Shown here one piece after another: positions 35,501 to 43,045 of a DNA stretch of 64,000 bases. The notes beneath the pieces are model-generated. The model ran no database searches, had not been told where the DNA came from, and saw nothing but the letters and a program-made list of their open reading frames with translations. The stretch's first letter is position 1, and each line of letters opens with the position of its first letter. The position numbers were made by a program, and so were the translations under genes. Source of the stretch: Microbacterium foliorum (lineage in GTDB: Bacteria; Actinomycetota; Actinomycetes; Actinomycetales; Microbacteriaceae); the NCBI RefSeq assembly GCF_003367705.1, contig NZ_CP031425.1, forward strand, positions 186,001 to 250,000, given 5' to 3'.

Positions 35501-35563
35501 CTGAGTGCGATGCGGCCGCAGGAGGATGCGGCACACCTTGCTCGCGCCTCCGAGCTCAGCTGA
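32501..35563 (+). CDS. MORC-like GHKL ATPase fused to sigma-70 factor
   Basis: A protein of about 1020 residues joining two machines. Residues about 10-330 are a MORC/paraMORC-type GHKL ATPase with S5 domain: N box ALADLIDNSIDAGAGSVSI, then ADDGCGM, then SLGHFGVGLKGASLS, GLYIYRNGRLLQSGGWGG and INPEKRGV. From about residue 540 it is a primary-type sigma factor. Region 1.2 is SALLEAEEEVALGAAIEAGL; region 2 runs from NVRLVISIARKYQYNGLELG through TKFSTYGTWWIRQAITRALA; region 4 has LDQIGDAFGVTRERIRQIEK. A Lys/Ala/Glu-rich linker and a C-terminal helical HTH-like part (YSDGWSIARIADAV) end it. ATGs at 32432 and 32471 are alternative starts; none has a good ribosome-binding site. It is read divergently from the nuclease operon. 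Confidence 0.88.
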   Translation: MDDFTTADGSEPERVVLQPDASVLDALGRGHTLTSALADLIDNSIDAGAGSVSIMFVVKDSMIRSIRIADDGCGMTAHQLADAMTIGRRRQYGSSSLGHFGVGLKGASLSQARVLSVYSTSGHAQPAGMRLAKGQSGNGIIADVIDADAVAAILRLRGVGASGTLVEWTHLESVSVATTLQERRRWIERTILQVRDELGLTFHRLLADGRVRIELVEMDEDSGETGAPRRVRPIDPFGFDRWGINGYPRRLSVQLQGGVVIHADLFVLAPGVESGLIGRSRREAQGLYIYRNGRLLQSGGWGGFRSDLPPDLQLARIAIDLAEDALDAFVINPEKRGVILRPSIVQGLERAVTDGVTLRAFWDACRDAWTQSKRREIRARPFAQLGEGVPSALSGIVEQTVGVREGDDAAVSFDWKLLDHEQLFVFDPPTGIIWLNERHRTRLEQDEGNLSLIKTSLFFLLEPHAGKERLAATTAERLDAMQAGMAANVIPQREAQEVARVDLPIIGGDPKLPRAVVERADPDEPLADPRVAHVHVSGEGLDDFMRGVRKSALLEAEEEVALGAAIEAGLFARERLLQQHGGRVFDQETLDLAFVERAGKRAQDRMVLSNVRLVISIARKYQYNGLELGDLIQEGILGLIHAVKKFDYAQGTKFSTYGTWWIRQAITRALADRGRMIRFPVHVVEKLPEIKQQWNESEGSATERLHAVAEQRAESVGAIRGIVNNLYEPLSLDSTIAVKVDSGSWMPIPVVDVLTESDAFGPEEWAERFDKVRRVNDLLSALSDREQAVMRKRFGMEDGVPQTLDQIGDAFGVTRERIRQIEKKAIESMRRSAGILPQESEARGARQSRDKGAAPGRAAAPRAVKGEAGEEAPVRFDPAAEAAPAAEHTAVPWPTMVRVFGLYSDGWSIARIADAVDTAADDIAAALARCVFDLDEGDVRPLASEHARTALGVPERDRIHQLLTQGLTLSAAGDLTDSPLLLMAWSILDSDERPRLTRRMLSAMRPQEDAAHLARASELS

Positions 35564-35573
35564 CCCGCACGGA

Positions 35574-35579
35574 TAGAAT
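35574..35579 (+). promoter_or_regulatory. Putative -10 box of the methyltransferase gene
   Basis: TAGAAT ends eight bases before the GTG start, so transcription would begin at or just before the start codon and give a leaderless message. The -35 region is poor. It lies in the 24-base gap after the MORC-sigma stop and would give the methyltransferase its own promoter. Confidence 0.45.
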
Positions 35580-35587
35580 TCGAAACC

Positions 35588-36667
35588 GTGAGTACTATCC
35601 GCGTCATAGACCTCTTCGCAGGAGCCGGCGGGCTCACCGCAGGTTTCAAGCAGGCGTCGGCGCGCTTTACGACCGTGCGTGCAGTCGAGTGGGATCAGGC
35701 AGCCGCCGCCTCCTATGCTGCGACATTCGGCGAGGGGATCGTCTTCCCGGGGAGCATCCAGGACTGGTTGGAGAAAGAGGACGTGCCGTCTGCGGATCTG
35801 ATCGTGGGCGGACCGCCGTGCCAGGGATTCTCTACGCTCGGAAAGCGGGACGCGGAGGACGAGCGCAACTCGCTCTGGCGTGAGTACATGGCGACGATCT
35901 TGAAGGCGAAGCCAAAATACTTCGTCGTCGAGAACGTCGCCGCATTCGCGAAGTCGCCGCAGTACAGATTGTTCCTGGCGGAAACCCAGCCCGGTGGAGA
36001 GCTCGAGGACTACACCTTCCAGCACAGGGTTCTGAACGCCGCCGACTATGGCGCACCACAGGCGCGTAAGCGGACAGTGATCATCGGGCACCTCCGCACT
36101 CTGGAGTTCCCCGGATGGCCGGATCTGACGCACCAAGGAGCGCACAAGAGCGTCGAAGCCGCCTTTACCGAGGCGCAGATCCCGACGGACGTCGCGGGCA
36201 TCGACTTCGTGGACGACCGAACGACCGAGTTCGAGGGCAAGGAGTTCGCGGGGCCGTTCGTACGTGACGAGCTGCACCTTGGTCGGAGATACACGCAACT
36301 CTCACTTGACCGGTTCGCCACGATCGGGCCCGGTGGCAATCGCTTCGATATAGCGAAGAAGCGGCCGGATCTGCTCCCGAGGTGCTGGGTGAAGCACACT
36401 TCGGGTTCTGCAGATGTGATGGGACGGTTGCGATGGAAAGACCCGGCGGTGACGATACGCACCGAGTTCTTCAAGCCGGAGAAGGGACGCTATCTGCACC
36501 CCGAGGCGGACCGTGCGATCACCCACTTCGAGGCTGCGGTGCTCCAGGGGTTCCCGCCCGAACACAAGTTCGTCGGGTCGAAGACCGCTATCGCTAAGCA
36601 GATCGGCAACGCGGTGCCGATCCCTCTCGGCGAAGCGATCGCTCGGAAGCTCCTGGAAAGCTTCTGA
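35588..36667 (+). CDS. C5 cytosine DNA methyltransferase
   Basis: A 359-residue Dcm-type methyltransferase that transfers a methyl group from S-adenosylmethionine to cytosine C5. Motif I is DLFAGAGGLTAGF near residue 7, motif IV GGPPCQGFSTLG near 73 with the catalytic cysteine, motif VI FVVENVAAF near 112, motif VIII APQARKRTVIIG near 155, and motif X KQIGNAVPIPLGEAIARKL at the end. It is short, so the target-recognition region between VIII and IX is compact. Pairing with Vsr in the opposite unit fits. The last base of its TGA is the first of the next ATG. Confidence 0.93.
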   Translation: MSTIRVIDLFAGAGGLTAGFKQASARFTTVRAVEWDQAAAASYAATFGEGIVFPGSIQDWLEKEDVPSADLIVGGPPCQGFSTLGKRDAEDERNSLWREYMATILKAKPKYFVVENVAAFAKSPQYRLFLAETQPGGELEDYTFQHRVLNAADYGAPQARKRTVIIGHLRTLEFPGWPDLTHQGAHKSVEAAFTEAQIPTDVAGIDFVDDRTTEFEGKEFAGPFVRDELHLGRRYTQLSLDRFATIGPGGNRFDIAKKRPDLLPRCWVKHTSGSADVMGRLRWKDPAVTIRTEFFKPEKGRYLHPEADRAITHFEAAVLQGFPPEHKFVGSKTAIAKQIGNAVPIPLGEAIARKLLESF

Positions 36668-38439
36668 TGGTAATGGGTGATTTTGTCACATTGCAGGGCT
36701 TTGTCGATGCTGGAATCTCGGAGCCCTTCATCCGGTCTATACGGTTTCCCCGATTTAAGAATCTACACGGCGGAAGCGTCATCGAGTTTTCGTATCCACT
36801 GACTGCGTTGATAGGGCCGAACGGTACTAATAAAAGCACGATACTCCGAGCCCTTCAAGGCTCTCCCAACCAGTACGATATTGGAGACTACTGGTTCGAC
36901 ACCCCCCTCGATCCACTGGACCAGACCAAGGGAGATCCTCACCGATTTATCCATTCTTACCGTCTACCGAGCGGAGCTCACGCTGAAGTGATTAAGGCGC
37001 GGGTTGGAAAGTCTTCTCGGGGTGCCGACTACTTCGAAACCAGCGCGCCTAGGCTACGTGACGGAATGAAGAAGATGCCGGATCCCGGGGATTCCTCGGA
37101 TGAGGCGTATCGAAACAAGACGCGCTGGCGGCCGATTGAAAAAGAGGTTGTGTACCTCGACTTCCGCCAGGAGATACCGGCCTACGACATCCTGATGCAT
37201 TTCAACTGGCGAAAGCAAGCGAATCAGCCGGACGAAAAGAAGAAGCGGATTCGTAGTCGCGCTCCTCATGTGGATGCTGCCATGAAAGGGCTACAGGCCA
37301 AGCATGAGTTGTACGGCGCCAATCGTATTCTCGAACCCGCTGACGAGTTGACCGCGGATGAACTCCGCGACGTGAGTTCGATACTGCAGCGCGAATACTC
37401 TTCCGTGCGAATTGTTAAACATGACTTCTTCAATGTGGAGGGGTACACGGCGTCGCTTGCTGTCGACGGCAGGACGTACTCTGAGGCGTACGCCGGAAGC
37501 GGTGAGTTTGCGGCGATCATGCTCGTGCGGTCGATATCTCGCGCAACGCCTGGCAGCTTGATACTGCTTGATGAGCCCGAGACTTCTCTGCATCCCGGCG
37601 CGCAACGTGAGCTGATGCGATTTCTGGCTAAGCAATGCGTAAAGAACAAGCACCAGGTCGTGCTCGCAACGCACGCCCCGGCTATGGTCGAAGATCTTCC
37701 GGACAACGGACGGAAGTTGCTCGATCTCGATTCCGTCAGTGGGCGAGTGCGTGTTGTTGCCCAAGCTGCCACTCCCGCCCAAGCCTTCTCGCGCGTCGGC
37801 GGCAGGATCGCCGAGCGGACAATCGTTGTTGAAGACTCGCTGGCGAAGGAAGTCGTGCTTCGCGCAGCACGTCTTCGCGGAATCGACTTCGTTCGATCTT
37901 TCTCGGTCCTGCCCGTGCCTGGTGGAGCAGAAACGCTGGTGTCACGCGTCGTGGCGGTGCAAATAGCGCTTGACTCCGACTGTGTCGTGCTCTTCGACGG
38001 CGACTGTCGACCGGCGGAAGCGGTTCTCGCCTCAGCGGAGGTGCCCGATGCTCAGCTTCAGGACGAACTGAACAAGGTGGGCCTCAAGGCAGACGTGCTT
38101 CTCCGGAATGGTGGAAACGGTCAGCAAGCCGCTCACCTCGCTCAAATCAGACGCCAGGCCCTCGAGTGGGTACAGACGCACGTCGCCTACTTGCCAACGA
38201 CGTACAACCCCGAGGCGCTCATCCTGGAGATGATTGGTGAACCCCACTCCGGTAATAAGGACGCGAAGGCGCGCTGGGCAAGTCGGACTCGACAGTCTCT
38301 CAAGATCCTGGAGGGGGAGAAAGTAACGGGGGAGCAGATCCTATCTGAGCAGGTTCGCGCGTTGGCCACTGTGCCAGATTCCTCGCCTCGGTTGCTCGAG
38401 GTGCTGTCGACGCTGGAGGATCTCCTGAATCAGGACTAA
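36667..38439 (+). CDS. OLD-like AAA ATPase with TOPRIM-like C-terminus
   Basis: A 590-residue protein. The ATPase part has Walker A IGPNGTNKST at 49-58, the ABC-type signature YAGSGEFAAIML, Walker B LILLDEPETSLHPG near 298-311 and the ATHAP switch histidine. The C-terminal part has TIVVEDSLAKEVVLRAA and DCVVLFDGDCRPAEA, the glutamate and DxD pattern of TOPRIM nucleases in OLD proteins. OLD-type proteins are known to act against phages. It is translationally coupled to the methyltransferase (TGATG). AT-rich codons are more frequent than in any neighbour, so it may have joined the locus separately. Confidence 0.85.
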   Translation: MVMGDFVTLQGFVDAGISEPFIRSIRFPRFKNLHGGSVIEFSYPLTALIGPNGTNKSTILRALQGSPNQYDIGDYWFDTPLDPLDQTKGDPHRFIHSYRLPSGAHAEVIKARVGKSSRGADYFETSAPRLRDGMKKMPDPGDSSDEAYRNKTRWRPIEKEVVYLDFRQEIPAYDILMHFNWRKQANQPDEKKKRIRSRAPHVDAAMKGLQAKHELYGANRILEPADELTADELRDVSSILQREYSSVRIVKHDFFNVEGYTASLAVDGRTYSEAYAGSGEFAAIMLVRSISRATPGSLILLDEPETSLHPGAQRELMRFLAKQCVKNKHQVVLATHAPAMVEDLPDNGRKLLDLDSVSGRVRVVAQAATPAQAFSRVGGRIAERTIVVEDSLAKEVVLRAARLRGIDFVRSFSVLPVPGGAETLVSRVVAVQIALDSDCVVLFDGDCRPAEAVLASAEVPDAQLQDELNKVGLKADVLLRNGGNGQQAAHLAQIRRQALEWVQTHVAYLPTTYNPEALILEMIGEPHSGNKDAKARWASRTRQSLKILEGEKVTGEQILSEQVRALATVPDSSPRLLEVLSTLEDLLNQD

Positions 38440-38544
38440 TTGACCCGCGACGCGGCCGTAAAGAGAAATGTGCCCGGCGTGGTCGCTGTTGAGACGACTA
38501 GCGAGGCTCGCTCCCGGAATGCCGCCGCGGGGCGATTCGCTCGG

Positions 38545-39045
38545 CTAATTGCTCTTCCGCCTCCGCCCCCCAGCACTCCGCGGCGGTTCCGCCCGCAGAT
38601 GCCCACTGACCTGCCCCATCACTCGAGCGAGCATCTCCACGTCCCCCGCGCTGAGCGACTCGAACAGATGGGTCTTCACCGCCTCAATGTGCCCCGGGAA
38701 CACCTTCGCCAACACATCCCGCCCTTCGTCCGTGATCGCGACGATGGTGCTGCGCTCATCCTCTGGTGACGGCCCTCTCGTGACGAGCCCGCGCTCCTCC
38801 AAGGACTGCGCCTGGTACGTCAGTCCGCTCCTGCTGTACACGACCCCATCGGCAAGATCCGTCATCCTCTGTGACCCATCCGGAGCATCGCCGAGCCGGG
38901 CGAGCAGCTGGAACTGCACGTAGCTGAGCTTGCCGACATCGCGCAGCTGCTTCTCGACCGCATGCCGCAGCAGGCTGCTCACCTCTGTGAAGGCGAAGTA
39001 GGCCGCGAGCTCCGTCGGGGAGAGGCGAGGGGGTGGTGTGCTCAT
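38545..39045 (-). CDS. MarR-family regulator
   Basis: A 166-residue winged-helix repressor. The core runs LSYVQFQLLARLGDAPDGSQ, MTDLADGVVYSRSGLTYQAQ as recognition helix, then LEERGLVTRGPSPEDERST as the wing with the conserved DxR. These regulators sense phenolics or oxidants. The ATG at 39045 is followed upstream by two identical palindromes shared with the divergent oxidoreductase gene, so it probably represses both. The C-terminus ends in a basic tail. Confidence 0.9.
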   Translation of the reverse strand: MSTPPPRLSPTELAAYFAFTEVSSLLRHAVEKQLRDVGKLSYVQFQLLARLGDAPDGSQRMTDLADGVVYSRSGLTYQAQSLEERGLVTRGPSPEDERSTIVAITDEGRDVLAKVFPGHIEAVKTHLFESLSAGDVEMLARVMGQVSGHLRAEPPRSAGGRRRKSN

Positions 39046-39062
39046 GAACCCAGTATAGATGT

Positions 39063-39116
39063 TGCTTCGAATTCGAAGCAGTGCTACGTTCATCCCATTG
39101 CTTCGAATTCGAAGCA
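39063..39116. promoter_or_regulatory. Two identical 18-bp operator palindromes
   Basis: TGCTTCGAATTCGAAGCA occurs twice, at 39063-39080 and 39099-39116, exactly 36 bases apart start to start. Both are perfect palindromes and lie in the 90-base gap between marR and the oxidoreductase. The spacing puts both on nearly the same DNA face. They are almost certainly the MarR operators. Confidence 0.9.
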
Positions 39117-39135
39117 CCTGAAGAAAGGAAAGATC

Positions 39136-40065
39136 ATGAAGGCAGTACGGTTCCACGAAGTGGGCGGCCCCGAGGTTCTGCAGTAAGAGGAGATCGACCA
39201 GCCCATCCCGGGCGCCGGCCAGGTGCGGCTGCGCGTCGCAGCATCCGCGTTCAACGCCGCCGACAACGGCATGCGCGCTGGATTCCTGGCCATCCCGGTC
39301 GTGTTCCCGCACGTTCCCGGCTACGACGTCTCAGGAACGATCGACGCCGTGGGCGACGACGTCGACGGCTTCGCGGTCGGTGACGCGGTGATCGCCTTCT
39401 TGTCGATGGCGACCGACGGCGGAGCGGCGGAGTACGTCATCGCTCCGGCGGATGCACTTGTCGCCGCGCCGACCAGCGTGCCGCTCGCGGATGCCGCAGC
39501 GCTCCCGTCAGTCGCGCTGACCGCTCGTCAGGCGCTCTTCGATGACGGCGGCCTCGAGGCGGGGCAGCGCGTGCTCATCGTCGGCGCCGGCGGAGTCGTC
39601 GGCAAGTACGCGATCGCCCTGGCGAAGCGTGCGGGTGCGTACGTCATCGCGACGGCCAGCCCGCGCAGCGCCGAGGCAGTGCGCGCAGCGGGTGCCGACG
39701 AGATCATCGACCACACCAAGGCCGACGTCCTCGATGCTGTCACCGATCAGGTCGACCTCCTGCTCAACCTGGCTCCCATCGAGCCCGACGAGTTCACCGC
39801 CCTGGTGCGACTCGTGCGCGACGGGGGGATCGTCGTGAGCGCCACCGCGTGGATGCCGGCACCCGACGATGCGGATTGTGGTGTGCGGTCTGTGGTCGTG
39901 TTCGTGCGGAGTGATGCGGAGAAGCTGGCCGAGCTGGCGTCCTTGGTCGACGAGGGCGTGCTTGCGCTCGAGGTCACGCGGCGGATCCCGCTGACCGAGC
40001 TTCCGGCGCTGCACGCGGAGGCTGCAGAAGGTCGGGTTGCGGGCAAGATGATCGTGGTTCCGTGA
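39136..40065 (+). pseudogene. NADP-dependent quinone-type oxidoreductase, broken by one stop
   Basis: A medium-chain dehydrogenase/quinone reductase frame of 309 codons, begun by ATG with GAAAGGAAAG upstream. The start MKAVRFHEVGGPEVLQ is typical of the family. A TAA then stands at 39184-39186 where a tyrosine codon (TAC or TAT) is expected, before EEIDQPIPGAG. The remaining frame is intact: HVPGYDVSGTIDAVGDDVDG, GQRVLIVGAGGVVGKYAIAL for NADP binding, and a normal C-terminus. Re-start at GTG 39223 would give a protein lacking about 29 residues. Either a recent mutation or a sequencing error. Confidence 0.85.
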
Positions 40066-40152
40066 GGGTCAGTACTTCACACCCGCATTGGCCCCGGACG
40101 CGCATTGCTCGCGCGACTGGGGCCAATGCGGCGAACGATTGAGGTAATTACG

Positions 40153-40746
40153 TCAGTCGAGTGCATCGCGCTGCTCGGCATACGCTGCTCGGACGCGCAC
40201 TCGGATTTCTTGCGCTTGCTCGTCGGCGACACGCATGAGTTCCAGGAGTTCTCTGTGATGAGCCCAGTGCTTCTCCCAGAGCTCGGTACCAGCAGCTGCT
40301 TTCAAGTCGATCTTTGTCGGAACCCCGCGGTCCTCGTACTCCTGCAGTCGCGCGATCCTCTCCTCGATGTCTGCGATGCCCCGAGCTGTCGGCTATAGCC
40401 GAGCGGTGCTGCGCATCCAAGTGAGCCAATGCTTGTTGCCCTTGCTCTGGTTGCACTTACCGCACGCCGGTACGAGGTTGTGAATCTCCGAGATATACCC
40501 GGTGGGCCGCTGCTTCTCGACCAGGGGGCGAAAGTGATCCCACTCCGTGCTCGTGTCGCCGCAGTAAGAGCAGGTGACGTGTTCGCGCATGCCAAGGATC
40601 TCCAGCGCTTCCTGCAGCTCGGACTCGGTAGGAACAACAACGGGAATGACGCCGTTCACAAACGAGTTCGTGATGCTCGAACTGCGCCCGGTGATGCGGA
40701 CAGGCTTCGGCATAGCGAACAGGCTGAGATGAGGGAGGTCGGTCAT
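40153..40746 (-). pseudogene. HNH endonuclease broken by one in-frame stop
   Basis: The first 118 residues contain two CxxC pairs (VTCSYCGD and PACGKCNQSKGNK) and TEWDHFRPLVE with the catalytic histidine, an HNH nuclease fold. A TAG stop at 40393-40395 interrupts the frame after WMRSTARL. The same frame then continues for 79 codons as PTARGIADIEERIARLQEYE, DLKAAAGTELWEKHW and a helical end, and stops at 40153. A serine codon TCG changed to TAG would explain it. The truncated protein may keep the nuclease core. Confidence 0.8.
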
Positions 40747-40882
40747 GATTCGATCTTGGCGGGTTCGAGCGACCCATCCCTCGCGCTGAGCCTGAATCAC
40801 TGTTCAGGTGGCGCGTCGAATCCCACGTAACGAAGCTGCAACGCGTCCCAAATCGTTCACAGCGTTCTGCCAGGATGAGCGA

Positions 40883-41809
40883 ATGACAACACCGACTGAA
40901 ACTCCCGCTGGATGGTACGACGACGGCTCCGGCCGTCAGCGCTGGTGGGACGGTCAGCAATGGGGGAACTTCGCCGGTGAGGCCGAGAATCGGACTCCCG
41001 TCGCCACCCTCGACCCCGCCTCCACTGAGCCTCGGACGAAAAAGAAGCTCAACGTGCTCGCCCTCGTGTCCGCAATCGTCGCGGCCATCGGCTTCATCTT
41101 TGCCTGCATCCCCGGTGCGCTGATCGTCGGTTGGATTCTGTTGCCTATCGCTTTCGTCCTGAGCATCGTCTCTTTGTTCCTCAAGGGGGACAAGAAGTGG
41201 CTCGGCATCGTCGGACTCATCGTTTCGATAATCGGAACGATCGTGGGTATCGTCGTTTTCCTCGGCGTCATCGCGAACGCGGCGAATGACGCATTCGGCG
41301 GTGGTGACACCACCGTCAGCCAGCCCGTCGAGTCAGAACAACCCGAGGAAGAGGCTGCCGAGCAACCCGCCGAAGAGGCACCTGCCCAGGCCGCTCAGGG
41401 GTCCCGCGATAACCCGGCCCCAGTGGGTACTGAGATCAGTAACAGCGAGTGGAGTGTTGTTGTCACCTCGGTGAACCCTGATGGAAACGCAGTGGTGTCC
41501 GAGGCGAACCAGTTCAACGAGCCGGCTCCGGCAGGCTCGCACTACGTGATCGTCGACTACACCGTTACGTACAAGGGATCTGACTCCAGCTACGCGGCCG
41601 AGGTGATGCTCGACCTCGTCACCTCAACCGGGAACGTCGTCAACAGTTACGACGCCTTGGTCGTGCTCGGTAACGGCATGGGCCTCGATGAGTTGTACAC
41701 CGGTGCGTCGGCCTCCGGTTCGCAGGCGTTCCTCGTGGCAGACGGGGAGACGTTCCTCGTGCGGGTGCAGCCCGGCATCCTTGCCGATGAGGCATTCATC
41801 CAGCCGTAG
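40883..41809 (+). CDS. DUF2510 / DUF4352 membrane-anchored protein
   Basis: A 308-residue envelope protein. It starts with the DUF2510 motif AGWYDDGSGRQRWWDGQQW. Two strong membrane segments follow at about 55-110 (LVSAIVAAIGFIFACIPGAL and GLIVSIIGTIVGIVVFLGVI). An acidic, proline-rich linker leads to a secreted C-terminal domain of the DUF4352 type: PVGTEISNSEWSVVVTSVNP, then YVIVDYTVTYKGSDSSY. The ATG at 40883 has AGGATGAG upstream. A strong terminator follows. The function is unknown; related proteins sit on the outer face. Confidence 0.82.
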   Translation: MTTPTETPAGWYDDGSGRQRWWDGQQWGNFAGEAENRTPVATLDPASTEPRTKKKLNVLALVSAIVAAIGFIFACIPGALIVGWILLPIAFVLSIVSLFLKGDKKWLGIVGLIVSIIGTIVGIVVFLGVIANAANDAFGGGDTTVSQPVESEQPEEEAAEQPAEEAPAQAAQGSRDNPAPVGTEISNSEWSVVVTSVNPDGNAVVSEANQFNEPAPAGSHYVIVDYTVTYKGSDSSYAAEVMLDLVTSTGNVVNSYDALVVLGNGMGLDELYTGASASGSQAFLVADGETFLVRVQPGILADEAFIQP

Positions 41810-41824
41810 GTCGTCCCTAGGTGA

Positions 41825-41864
41825 AAGGCTCCGGCCCTGTGCTCAACCGGGCCGGGGCCTTTTG
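41825..41864 (+). terminator. Rho-independent terminator
   Basis: AAGGCTCCGGCCC (41825-41837) pairs with GGGCCGGGGCCTT (41849-41861) over 13 positions with one T-G pair, followed by a short T run. It starts 15 bases after the stop of the DUF2510/DUF4352 gene. Confidence 0.88.
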
Positions 41865-41993
41865 CGTCACTCCTAACAGTGAGAACGAGAAAGGCTCTGT
41901 AAAGACTGGTGTTCGGCGGTCGACAGGTACGGCGCGGCTTTGCTCCAACTACGGGATGTCGTGAGTGATTCCGCGGACAGCTATCGTGATCCG

Positions 41994-42608
41994 ATGCCTC
42001 CCATCCGCGCCGTGCTCTTCGACCTCGACGGAGTCGTCCGTCACTTCGACCCCGAGAACGTCGCGAGGATCGAGCGGACGCACGAACTCGAACCAGGTTC
42101 TATCGAGGCCATCGCCTTCGCTCCACACCGTCTCGAAGAGGTGACGACGGGAAGGATCTCGCGCCGCGACTGGGTCGAGCGGATCGGCGGGGATCTCGGC
42201 AACGCCGCAGCCGCCGAGGAGTGGGGCAGCCAGCCGTTCCAGGCTGATGAAGAGGTTCTCGACCTCGCCGACGAACTGCGAGCGAACGGCATCCGCACCG
42301 CCATCCTCACGAACGGCACGGACACGATCCGGGCCGAAGCCGCCGAGATGAACCTTGACGCCCACTTCGACGCTGTCTTCAACTCTGCAGAGATCGGCTG
42401 GACGAAGCCCGATGCTCGGGCGTTCCAGCACGTCCTCGATGCGATGCGGCTCGCCCCGCACGAGGTGTTCTTCACCGATGACTCGGCCAGCAAGCTCGCC
42501 GGGGCCGAGCGGCTCGGGATGCCGACTCACCTCTTCGAGGGTGTGTTTGGCCTTCGCTCGGTGTTGCAGGCGGCGAACGTTCTTGTCGACGAGGAGGTCT
42601 CCGGGTGA
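41994..42608 (+). CDS. HAD-family hydrolase
   Basis: A 204-residue phosphatase-like protein of the haloacid dehalogenase superfamily. Motif I is RAVLFDLDGVVRHFD with both aspartates near residue 10, motif II TAILTNGT near 100, motif III lysine in EIGWTKPDARAF, and motif IV FFTDDSASKLAGAERLGM. A small helical cap lies between I and II. The substrate is unknown; sugar phosphates are common. The ATG at 41994 fits the family start. The stop overlaps the GTG of the lipoprotein gene. Confidence 0.88.
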   Translation: MPPIRAVLFDLDGVVRHFDPENVARIERTHELEPGSIEAIAFAPHRLEEVTTGRISRRDWVERIGGDLGNAAAAEEWGSQPFQADEEVLDLADELRANGIRTAILTNGTDTIRAEAAEMNLDAHFDAVFNSAEIGWTKPDARAFQHVLDAMRLAPHEVFFTDDSASKLAGAERLGMPTHLFEGVFGLRSVLQAANVLVDEEVSG

Positions 42609-43045
42609 AGGCTCGAAGGAATCGTCCGGTGTCGAGGGTGCTCCTGCTCGGCCTGGCGGCGTCGATCGCCATGCTGTCCGCGACCACACTGACCGCGTGC
42701 GCGCCCGACCCCGACCGGTGCCTGCCTGCTCCTTTGGATGTCTCGTCCGTAGATGTCGCCCCGGGCGGATCTCTGACGGTCCGCAGTGCGGCGGCCGAGT
42801 GCGATCTCGGTTACGAGAATGGAGCTTCGTACTCGATCGCCGTGGTCTCGTCATCGGGCGAGCAGTCTGACCACGTCGACGTTCCGGTTGAGCGAGACGG
42901 GAGCTTCTCGACCGAGATCACCGTGCCCGAGTCCTTTGCTGACGGAGCGGCCTCCGTCGTGGTCAGCGGGAGCCCATACGACGAGTGCGACGAGGACTCC
43001 GGCTCCTGTGCCGCGTACGTCGTCGACATCGCCGTCAGCCGCTGA
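42605..43045 (+). CDS. Small lipoprotein, unknown
   Basis: A 146-residue secreted protein with a signal RVLLLGLAASIAMLSATTLT ending in the lipobox cysteine of LTAC. The mature part is strand-rich with cysteines in DRCLP, AECDLGY, DECDEDSGSC that probably form disulfides, resembling an Ig-like fold. GTG at 42605 overlaps the HAD stop (GTGA). The dispersed repeat starts right after its TGA. Confidence 0.72.
   Translation: MKARRNRPVSRVLLLGLAASIAMLSATTLTACAPDPDRCLPAPLDVSSVDVAPGGSLTVRSAAAECDLGYENGASYSIAVVSSSGEQSDHVDVPVERDGSFSTEITVPESFADGAASVVVSGSPYDECDEDSGSCAAYVVDIAVSR

Noticed and set aside
38440..38769. 109-residue TTG frame after the OLD-like gene
   Set aside because: Lies antisense to the MarR gene for most of its length and lacks a ribosome-binding site.
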